From the NCBI GenBank assembly GCA_013433145.1, contig CM024172.1:10998053-11062052 (forward strand): a stretch of 64,000 nt of DNA, read 5' to 3'. Shown one piece after another: positions 50,101 through 59,400 of the stretch. This DNA is from Ascaris suum (Eukaryota; Nematoda; Chromadorea; Rhabditida; Ascarididae). The position numbers were made by a program, and so were the translations under genes. The stretch's first letter is position 1; each line of letters opens with the position of its first letter. The notes below the pieces were generated by a model. That model was not told where the DNA came from. It saw only the letters and a list, made by a program, of their open reading frames with translations, and ran no database searches.

Positions 50101-52023
50101 AGTGATTGATTCATTTACTTGACAAACTTACCATTGAGTGAACAACTCTGAGGCCAGTGTGTGCTTGTAATTAATTAATTGTAACTACTAGTGTAAGCTG
50201 TGTAAGAAATAAGGCAACCATTGAAACTGAGAATTCCTTTTACTAATTATAATAATTCATTGTTATGCGGTGTAGTATACCCCACGGTGAGGTTGACTAT
50301 TACCCATTGTGGTTTCGTTTTTCCAACCAAATTTTTCTATCTTTGGGGCAATGGTTCTAGGTGGAAGAGGAGCAGCATTACCGCGAGAATATTCTCGAGC
50401 AGTATCTGAATATGAAGAAATGTGCAACGGAGTTGCAATCCAAGAAGGAAGAGCTGGTAGTAGCTGTGGATGAAGCAGTACGTTCTGGCCAGCAAGCGGG
50501 GCGTGATGCACACCAGTCAGTGTCACGTTGCGACGGATTGACTGCAGAAGCACATTCGTTGAGCGCAATCGGACATAAAGTGGATAATGAGCTGGTTGAA
50601 ATACACAAACACCTGGACCAGACCCTCAACGAGCTCAGGAGCTGCGGAGAACGCAGCAAGGCTGCAATGGCCCATGCCGGAAGGCTCGTCGAACAAACTC
50701 GCCACCTCCAGGAAAGCGCAATGCAGAACGAGCGTGTGCGTAAATCACTTGAGGCGCAGCTAAAGGAAATGCAGGTTTGATTACGCAGTTTCGCTGTTCT
50801 TGTAGACTCTTTCAACATTTGCACAACCCTTAAATTTGATGATGATTTATCTTAAAGAAGTTTGAGTCGAGAAAGCGGGGATTCTGAACGATGAAGGCCA
50901 TCGCCGTCTTTATTCACATTCGAAAGCAGTGAAACAGAGGAGAAGAAAACGAATGTAATGGAGCTTTTCTTTAGCTTCTGTTCATTCTATTTCTTTCTGA
51001 AAGTGTCCTTACCATCTGAGGGATGTTGGTTTCAGTTAGCCGCCCGACGCGCCTATTACTGCTTATAAGGTGGTGATAAAGCAGCAATAGTAAGAAACTG
51101 CAGGCACGTTTGGATGAGGTTGAAGCAGCAGCACTGAAAGGTGATAACAAATTGATCGACGCTTTCGAATCACGCATCCACGAAATGGAGAACGAACTCG
51201 GTAGTGAACAGCGACGCTACGAGGATGCCATCAAGAAACTCAGCGAGCACGATAGACGTGTACGTGAACTGCGATGCCAGGTGAGCTTATCTTGTGTAGT
51301 GGCGTTGCTGCGTCTTCTTTGTTTGATCGAGGTTCCAGAATACTATCTCATGAATAAGTCTCGAAACGTGACTTGGTTTAAAAAAAAAAAAAAAATACCA
51401 TTTAAATTTTGCAAGAAAGTTTCAAAACGTCCTCATCGGTCTCTGAAACGCAATTAGTACATAGAAAAATTGTGGTCTTTGCGGAACTAAGAAGTACTTA
51501 TGCGCTTTAAAATCGCATTTTGTTCTCTCAGGACGTTTTCGCGCTCTCATGAGGCGATGCAAATTTGCAATCGTATTTTATTTACGACTGGTATGGGTTT
51601 GCGATAATATGCCAGAAAGTGAAGCAAAGAGAAACAATTTCAGGTCGATGACGATAAGAAGGAGGCTGGGCGAGCGCGTGATCTCATTGATAAACTTCAG
51701 AAGAAACTGAGCATACAAGAAAAGCAAATCGAGGATGCTGTGAGTGTTTCACGTTTCATAGAAGTTTTCGTTTTAATGCGATATCAGAACGCCTTAGTGG
51801 TCATCGTTGTGGAAATGAACGCTATTTCAGTCGGTTACCTTATTCTCCAATCTTAATTAAACAAAATACCGTCTTGTTTTAAGATGAGTGGATATGCGGA
51901 TAATTTGAAGTTCCATCAGATTTATAGAAGTTCCGTCAAATGCAAAATCTCCTCGTTGACGCCGACGAGCGTGCCGATCATGTGAAGGATTCCACTGCGA
52001 AGATGCGCACCCAGAATCGCTAA
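47061..52023 (+). CDS. Copy C: headless myosin-tail gene, open throughout
   Basis: Seven exons join without a stop: X 47061-47184, Y 48916-49013, then myosin-rod exons 11' 49781-49954, 12' 50361-50774, 13' 51104-51280, 14' 51644-51739, 15' 51928-52023. Phases agree at every junction (X/Y phase 1, the rest phase 0), and exons 11'-14' keep exactly the parent's lengths (174, 414, 177, 96 bp). Predicted product about 392 residues: 74 novel, Ser-rich residues, then about 318 residues of coiled coil matching UNC-54-type residues from about 1606 on. No motor, no neck. Exon 15' loses nine residues and the nonhelical tailpiece. By analogy with the rod-only product of Drosophila Mhc it would enter or cap thick filaments; that is inference. 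Expression is not proven. Confidence 0.7.
48357..48448. repeat. 20-bp tandem repeat in intron X-Y of copy C
   Basis: CTGATTCGGCGACCTGTCTG repeated four times, then a partial fifth. Copies differ only at one T/G position. Not present in the homologous intron of copy B. Confidence 0.93.
48916..49013 (+). CDS. Copy C exon Y: novel second exon
   Basis: After GTTTTTCAG the exon X frame continues EYSESWFPFGSSRTATSNRK and ends DPRASDAET|GTGAGG in phase 0, as exon 11' requires. The same donor position is kept in copy B (GTACGC). A stop lies 12 bp inside the intron, so splicing is needed. Confidence 0.55.
49781..49954 (+). CDS. Copy C tail exon 11'
   Basis: 58 codons, ASFDSETKQEADISRLRRKL to IAELQRQ, donor GTCAGT. 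The intron before it is recognisably related to parent intron 10 (shared GGTGACAC and TGTGTGCTA words), placing the duplication breakpoint in or before that intron. Confidence 0.8.
50361..50774 (+). CDS. Copy C tail exon 12'
   Basis: 138 codons, VEEEQHYRENILEQYLNMKK to SLEAQLKEMQ. About 60% identical to the parent by eye, with replaced charged residues (for example GQQAGRDAHQSVSRCDGLTA) but no indel. Confidence 0.85.
51104..51280 (+). CDS. Copy C tail exon 13'
   Basis: 59 codons, ARLDEVEAAALKGDNKLIDA to RVRELRCQ, donor GTGAGC; same length as the parent. Confidence 0.85.
51644..51739 (+). CDS. Copy C tail exon 14'
   Basis: 32 codons, VDDDKKEAGRARDLIDKLQK to KQIEDA, acceptor ATTTCAG, donor GTGAGT. 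Confidence 0.82.
51928..52023 (+). CDS. Copy C tail exon 15', shortened at both ends
   Basis: 31 codons, KFRQMQNLLVDADERADHVK to KMRTQNR, then TAA. The parental acceptor and first nine codons (EELANLNLQ) are gone; the codon aligned to the ninth, CAG, has become TAG preceded by TTTA, making a new acceptor TTTATAG that keeps phase 0. The stop removes the parent's 27-residue nonhelical tailpiece. Confidence 0.6.
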   Translation, partial: KFRQMQNLLVDADERADHVKDSTAKMRTQNR

Positions 52024-52129
52024 TGTTCGACAGCACAGTCCACCATTTAAGCATTACAATGTGGATGCCTACTTCGCTAAGCATCATGTTTCAATTTTCA
52101 GACAGTCATCTTCAATTGTCTGCTCGTTG

Positions 52130-52159
52130 TTTTTCTTTTTTTTTTTTTTTTTTTTTTTT
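52130..52159 (+). repeat. Poly-T tract in the 3' UTR of copy C
   Basis: A T run of about 20 just after the stop; the parent has a shorter T run at the same place (31451-31463). Confidence 0.8.
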
Positions 52160-52290
52160 GCAAACATGTTTACCTCAAGTTTGTACCCTTTTTCTCACAA
52201 GTGAATTCTATACCCTCTTTATGACCACCAGAATTGTTTCAAAGCAATATTGATGTGGCATATAGTGGGGCAATTGTGTTTTTTTTTTCT

Positions 52291-52598
52291 TTTTGAATAA
52301 ACCATCAAATAAAAGAGTTTGTTACACTTTTATATCCCACACTATCAATGTGAACGATACACCTCGACTGACCAAATTGTTGACGTTGTGGCACTTCGCT
52401 GAACTAGAAGTTTTCTACCGTTGAATTAAAACATCAGCAGGTTGCATTCGTTATGACCTTTTAATAGTTAAGTTGCAAAGTGCACACCTTTATGAAATAG
52501 CGCTGAATTTTGCACTTGAAAGAAATGAGGAGCATTCATGTCGAGCAACGATTTTATAAGGTACGTCCACAGCACTCATCCGAATCAAGAAATTCATT
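52291..52598 (+). repeat. 3'-flank block shared with the full myosin gene
   Basis: Contains the AATAAA signals of copy C and then about 300 bp nearly identical to 31590-31897. Identity falls off sharply at GAAATTCA on the distal side and more gradually toward the coding sequence. Confidence 0.92.
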
Positions 52599-53340
52599 TC
52601 GAGATTTTCTTTATGCGAAGTGCTCATAAATGCATCGAAAATTTATTTAAAATTTAGTTATTTGAGAAGGATAAGCGCTTAAGTTGACGTAGAGTGGAAA
52701 ATTAAAGAAATCGAAGTATTGTATAAATCGGGCGGAAGAATAAACGAAGAAGACTTCATCCTATAATTAAATAGTGTAATAGTATCGCTGCAAGCTTCCC
52801 CAAAAATTATCGCTCCGTGTTCAATATTCTTTAAATTATTGCATTGTTTTTCGCCACTCTGCCACTGGAATTCTGTCGTAAATGAGTAGGTTGCGGATTT
52901 GTTATTCATTTTCTCTCAATCTCACCATCTATAGGCACAACGAATAGAGGAATAACAGGAAAGGTTGTTTCGGGTATCCTTTATCCTCGGAGGAATAGAG
53001 GATGGAAGCAGTGAATAAAGGGAATTTTATGGAACAACAATTAGTTGTTAAAAGCAGCAAATTACAATAAGTAAATCACAATTTTTCTTAAAATCAAGAG
53101 CATATTCTACGTCTAGAATAGTGACAACGGCATTGCTGAAATACTTGTAAATACCTATATATTTGGTCCTGTTTAGAACCAACATCAGCAGTAACGACAA
53201 CGTTGAGGTCATGCTGCTAATACTGACAAACATCTCCGTTGAATCAGCACCTCTTTTGATGGCACATCTCCCGAGTTTCCTCGAAAACCAGCAGAAACCA
53301 TTTCAATCCCATTTTTCTAACTTAGCCTTTCGATCTCTAT
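52599..53340. other. Spacer, nothing recognised
   Basis: AT-rich. The short frame at 53163-53351 has no similarity I know. Confidence 0.45.
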
Positions 53341-54160
53341 TTATTCTTTGAACCTTTCGCTACTCAGCTTCCGCACTGTGGGAAACGGTTGATCATCCGG
53401 CCTCGTCGTAAAAAGAAGCCCAAGATAAAACCTCAAAATTGTCGACCCATCATACCACTCTCGTTTTTGCAGTAGTTGGAATGGATATGCTCCTTGATTC
53501 ATTGATTTTTTTAAACATTTGTCCTCTATTCTGTCCTTTTCCAATCAATTTTTTCACCGACTGATCAACAACAGGTGTTCTTATTAGAACATTGCCAAGG
53601 TGGTTTCCACACCGCGACCGCAGCAATGGTTTTAATTTTCCTTGAATTTATCTCCATGAACAGTCTGAAGCAATTTTGCTACCTGAATTGTTTCTCAAAT
53701 TAAAGTCCTATGGGATCAATGCCTCTATGTTGTGCGGTAACTTCCTCCATTCGTTGCAAGTCATCAACGTTTTCATCACTACTTCCTTCTCTGCGTTTAA
53801 TCTGAATAGGCAGGCAAGAAATGTCTTCAGCATTGTGACCCGTCCTCATCTTGTAACATTTCCTCACAAATGAACTACTTCAGTGGCTCCAGTTTGAATC
53901 AAAACGATTCCTCTTTGCAGATACCGTCAAAATTTTTACCACCACCAATAACCTTCGCAACACCTTCATCTATATTCTAAACTGATGGTGTAAATTGGTA
54001 TTTCCACGTAAGAAAGATCTCATCGAATTTTTATGGACGAACCTTCAAAATCGTCCTCTCATTGATGGACCTATACTTGTAGTTTCTCTTTCAAGCTGAA
54101 GTCCTGAGCGTTAAGGTCAACAGCAACAACAGATTCCATGATCTCGTCTCCAATATTATG
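53341..54160 (-). pseudogene. Eroded minus-strand coding-like region, unidentified
   Basis: Read on the minus strand, protein-like pieces succeed each other in different frames: VDLNAQDFSLKEKLQV (about 54130-54085), QIKRREGSSDENVDDLQRME (about 53800-53740), NHLGNVLIRTPVVDQSVKKL (about 53610-53550) and YDGSTILRFYLGLLFTTRPD (about 53455-53395). Composition is GC-richer than the flanks. I recognise no family. A decayed gene or transposon is likely, but chance cannot be excluded. Confidence 0.3.
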
Positions 54161-55740
54161 AGAATATTCTGAGACAAAGTAGATGCAAAAAGAAAAAGAT
54201 AAGCGCTTAATCGGCAAATTCGGCTAAATTGTTGTTGGAATTTACTTGTAACAGATAAACGATAAAAGAAGTAAGTTCTTCACCTTGGAGAAGTATGAAG
54301 TTATGAGTTTTCAAAAGAATGGAAATTTTAGGATTTATGCAATAAAACAACAAAGCTATCGAGCATATAAGCGTTTCACAACGTAAATTTCGCATCATTG
54401 ATATAGTGAAGCTCCAATCGGAATATACTTGCATAGATTAAATGGAAAACCTCCTACAATTTGACCACTCTTAATCAAAGAAAAAAAAATCCCTCAAAAA
54501 ATCTCAAAAAAAAAACGCATCAAACTTTGCAAGAGATAATTTTATTATAATAAGCGTTTTTTAATGAATAGAAATTTATGAAATCGAATTGCTAAAGAAT
54601 CAATACCACAGCAAAATAATCTGTGTGGAAATTTACCGATGTTTTTTTTTCTGTATAGAACAAATGAATACCTTTGATATATTCTCATGCTGAGATCTAA
54701 AGCTGTTCGAATACCGTTGACTTAAATTTTCAAGTCTTCAAGTTTTTAAGTTTTCAAGTTTTCAAGTTTTTAGTAGCGTTCCTAAATTCACATACAAATT
54801 TTAGCTGTATTCCAACTGAGTAGAAATATGAGTAGAAAGAAGGAAATTTTCTTTTGAAGAATTGTGGTCTTTAGAGAGAAAAAAATATTCAAATTACACT
54901 AGAACGATTGCTTTAAAACTTTAGACAAGAAGAATGAACGATGCAGCGTTAACACTTTTTCTTTAGTGTCATTCATTCGAAACCTCATCAAAGATACTAT
55001 TTGAGAAAATTTATGCATATGATTTCACTTTTTCAAAAAAGAAAAAAAAAAAGAAGAAATAAACAAAATAAAGTGCAAATAGTACCACTCAAATTTATTG
55101 CAATCCCTTAAATTTTTTCCTCATTTGGCTCTCCATTTCACGATTTTCACTTCGCTCCCATAAGCAAACAATAGTGGAATTCAAATTATAGTGAAATTCT
55201 TCACTTAGGCATTCATCAAAATTCAATAAAAAATCTCAAAAAAAAAAAAAAAAATCGATCGTTTTCAGATTCGATGAATATAAACTCATCTTATTAAACT
55301 ATTCTCCAATAAACTTTTAACTTGAAGCCTATTCTCCAAAAGGAAGTAAATAGTCATGCATTATCGCTTCATTGTCAGAAACATGCAATTTTTGAGTGAA
55401 ACACTAGAAAATATCACTGAAGATGATGACAAAATAAAACAACTATGAGAAAGGGCGGAAGTTCAAAAAGAGTTCCGCTTTCGTGGTTGTGTCGATTATC
55501 TAGTTAAGTTAATCATCAATCAATTCATTAACACAACATTGATTTTTGAATATCATTAAATGTACCTACCTATATGGTGAAAAAATATTCCCGCCATCTT
55601 TAAAGATAGATGCTCCTATAGTGATTGTCACTTTATGCATGAGTGTTTTAACTAATTTAGGATATGAAATACGTTCAATATGGGAAATAAAGTCATATAT
55701 GCGTCAAAAAAAATTTGCATATTTCTTCTGAACGTTTCTT
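54161..55740. other. AT-rich spacer
   Basis: Low complexity with many A/T runs; TTTTCAAG-type short tandem units at about 54741-54775. No coding sequence seen. Confidence 0.6.
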
Positions 55741-55757
55741 TGATCCGCTATTGCACG

Positions 55758-56115
55758 ATTGCGGAGAAAGCTCCGCAATGCAGAAAAAAAAAACAACTTC
55801 CCATGCTCCAATTGGGGTGAAATTTTGCACGACGGCATGATTTTGCATTCTGAGGCGATTGGTTGCAAAAAAAAAGTGCATATCCCCACTGCCAATTTCC
55901 TAGGTGTTTCTAGGACCCGCCATTGCACGCTTGTGGACTGCCCTTACAAAGTGAGCGTTACGGTCGCACTGCGTACTCCACTGCGTTTACGACGACAACT
56001 CGGTTCGCTTTTCGCAACGATTATATGCCGAGCGTCTCTGCAATTATTCGTTTACCCCTTAACGAGCCGGAGATTAAACGGTGAAATATTTGTTGTTGGA
56101 TGGCATTTCAGTTGA
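55758..56115. other. GC-richer segment with hairpin, unrecognised ORF
   Basis: Opens with a 9-bp perfect hairpin ATTGCGGAG-AAA G-CTCCGCAAT (55758-55779). A 118-residue plus-strand frame at 55759-56115 and a 74-residue minus frame overlap it. No known domain. Its sudden base-composition change suggests an inserted repeat, just upstream of the HPF1 gene. Confidence 0.3.
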
Positions 56116-56184
56116 TGTTTTATCCATTTCGTGATATGCCAGTATGATTCGTTATAATTCAGAATATTTGTTTCAATGCGTCTT

Positions 56185-56293
56185 TTTTTTTGCAGAAGTA
56201 ATAACTATCTATCTGTGATTGATAGTCGACAATTCAAGTGAATTGCCATTGGGAAATTGGTCGATTTGCGATAAGATTACGACGAATCGCATA
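56185..56293 (+). promoter_or_regulatory. Putative trans-splice acceptor and 5' leader of HPF1
   Basis: TCTTTTTTTTTGCAG ends at 56195, an excellent nematode acceptor about 100 bp before the first ATG, with no plausible exon upstream. A spliced leader may be added here. Confidence 0.45.
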
Positions 56294-56425
56294 ATGCCAC
56301 CACCATGTAAATTTGGAACGCATTGCTATCGTACTAAAAATAAAAAACATATGGAAGAGTTTTCACACGATGAAATTAAATCAATGAAGAATGAATCGAA
56401 ATCAGTGGAAGTATCATCGATAAAT
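56294..56425 (+). CDS. HPF1: HPF1 exon 1: PBZ zinc finger
   Basis: 44 codons, MPPPCKFGTHCYRTKNKKHM to VEVSSIN, donor GTTTGT in phase 0. Binds poly(ADP-ribose) by family knowledge. The CYR after the second Cys and the aromatic before the last His fit the PBZ consensus. Confidence 0.75.
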
Positions 56426-59400
56426 GTTTGTTTATTGCTTTATTTTTTTCCTTCACTTTGCTTTTTTTTTTTGTTTAAATCTATGCATAGTTTTAATGCA
56501 TTTATACGAATTTGCATTTACAAATGGTTTTATTTTAGTTGAATTTTACTATAGCAGAAGGATTCCATAGTACTCTTCCATCAGCGCCAAACTTCAGCAT
56601 TAATGCGTATTTTCAAGCATAGAGGTAATCAAAATAATATTTTGATATGTTTTAAGGTTTATAATCATTTGAGAAGGCAGTTGTATAAACCATCCAGAAT
56701 GTCGAATTGGCCAATAGGTTTAGTCATCGGGGAGTTTCCAAAGGTAAATACCTCGAAGTTCAATTTAATGGTGTATCGGAACAACTCCATAACGTTCTAT
56801 GAGACCATTTTGACTTTCATTATCGTTAACGCGGATATTTTCTTCATCATTTGAACATCCTATTCGAATAAATAATCAACTATTTAACAAAATATCTTGA
56901 CGCAATTTAAATTTCTAGTCAGAAATTGACCATTCTATAATTATTTTAGCGTTTCGTAGTAAAGTATAATATATTATAACATAAAAATAAATTTTTCATA
57001 GTATATCATACCGCAATAGATGATTTAACTACCCAAAATTATTAGTATGTTTTCGCTTTTTCTAATATTCGCCGTCTTATTTCTTATTTGTAGATAAAAA
57101 CTTAATAAAGACTAAAATCTTTTATAAATGCAGTAAGTGAAATGAATAGATTATAATAACTATTATTGAGATAGAAGCGTCTCATTGCTCGACATGGCTA
57201 ATAGTTGATCCATTTTGTTGAACTCATTAGACACGTCGAACTTTTGCTTGAACTCTATCCAGACATTCTTGATTTATCAGCAAATATTTATCAGAACTCA
57301 TTAGACACGTTGAACTCCAGCAGGATTTATCAGGAAATATTTCAGTAGTGATTATTCGAAACGTTCATATTGTTATGCTGATCATTAATCAATGTGAAGT
57401 GCGCCGATAGGTTTAATAGTCATATGGAATACTCCTCGATGAAACTGTTTGATGTGAAGTTTCAGTTGAAGCGAACCGGATCACCGAATAATGATAACGT
57501 TGAAGAAAATGTGAAACATACGAAATTGAATCTCTCAGACGATGAAATCAAAAACGATTTGCGTTCGAAATTTCTCGTATCGTTTCCGCCGGAATTTTTC
57601 CGTTTCTGGAACGATATACAAGCTCTCATCAAGAAAACCGATAATAATGATCCATGCAGTTAGTTTAAAAAGATTTATTTATTCACCGATCGGTAGAGAT
57701 AAAGATTTGCGTTATTTGTTTCCATTGCTTAAAAAATTGTTGTCTGAAGATTAAATCAACGTTTTGTTTATTGTGTTAAGAAATGATTAAACGTGACAAA
57801 TAATCAATATTGTCGATTTTTTGCATTTTATTATAAAGGTATTCGTTATGATTTTATAACTTGAATTGCAATTTTTATCTTCGCATATTATTCAACACGC
57901 TCATATTTCGTTTAAAATTTTCAATGAAAACTTCTCAAAAAATTCATCATTGCATTTATCATATCTCTGCATTAATTACAATTATAAATCCTAATAAATT
58001 TTGAGATTTTTATTGAAAATTTTTTTTATCGGGGGAAAAAATCTTTGATTTTCAAAAAAAAAAAATCGATGAAATTTTCTAAACTTAGAAAAAAAAAAGA
58101 AAGAAAAATTCAACCTCTAAAGAAACGTCAATTTTAGAAGCGTTGAATGCTTTAAAGAAACTTCAATTATTGGGCGTATTTCATTATTTGAATGCGAATA
58201 CTAGCGAAACATCAACTATCGATGAAAATTTGTATTTAACGAAGGATAGATACACAAACGATTTACCGGAGATGCAAACGATTGCGGTCTATGATGGTGG
58301 ACGTTTTGCGTATTGGCGGTTCGTCGTTTTTCTTCTCTCTTTTTTTCCACCTTCTTTTCTCCATGGTTTCCTTCTCTTTCTCTTCCTCTTCTTCTTCTTC
58401 CGCATTACGATCTGTAATGAATAAGCTGCAATCACTAAATTCATAAATATATGCAAATATTTAAAATCGATATTAACGACAATTTATTGAATAGCAAATA
58501 AACGTGAATAAAATATTTAATGAATGATGTTGTTTTACTGAAGTGTTTCACATATGTAAATTTTTTTTTCTTTACATGAATAGGTAAATTTTCGAAAATA
58601 TTGGACCAATCATTTCTGTGGCTGCGATAAATTTAAATTTCAGCGATTGCTGCGTTATTTTATAAGGTTGCTAAAGGAATGGATTATATTTATTCGCTTT
58701 TTTTTTGTTTTGAATGCTTTCACATGCATATATTCCCGAAATTGAGCGAGGAAAAGGGGGGGGGGGGATACTGCATTCGCGTTGATTCGCTTTGTTGTAA
58801 TTTATCAGTGCTGTATTTCAAATGTTGAAGAGATGATAGATAGAAAGGACGAGAAAAAATGATATTGAGCGAGGGGAGAGGAAATGGTTTCTCATATTGA
58901 ACAAGAAGATGGCTTTTCTGATAGTCGTATAAAGTTCAGTATATCGCTTTTATTGATTGTTAAGCTAAGTTTGATTTTAAGTAGAATATTTTTATGATGC
59001 CACTCTAAGAAATTCTTCTTCACTGCTTTCCAAAAATTTGATTATTTTTTCTTGATTATTAAAAGAAAATTGTTTCTTAACTTTTTTCGTAAATAGAATA
59101 ATCACGAAAAGAATTTTCAAATTTTAGCTTCTAATTGTTCTAATGCATCATTGATGAACTCTTCAAGAATACACTCCTCATTTTTTCTTGATTTCATAAC
59201 GATATAACATTTCATTGTAGAATTACTCCTATAGTGGATAAAATATATTAGTTTTTATCTTTATATATATTTTTAGTTATTTCTCATTACATCAATCCCA
59301 TTATTTCTTTCTTTTCCTTTCAAGTCTTCTTTTTCTTCTAGTGTTTTCTATCAATTATTTTTATATCCTCATATTTGTTTCATTCTTTTTATCTAGGTCG

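Noticed and set aside
57394..57400. ATG at 57394 as an independent start of HPF1
   Set aside because: Possible for a short isoform, but the upstream PBZ exon has a good acceptor, ATG and phase-0 donor, so exon 1 was preferred.
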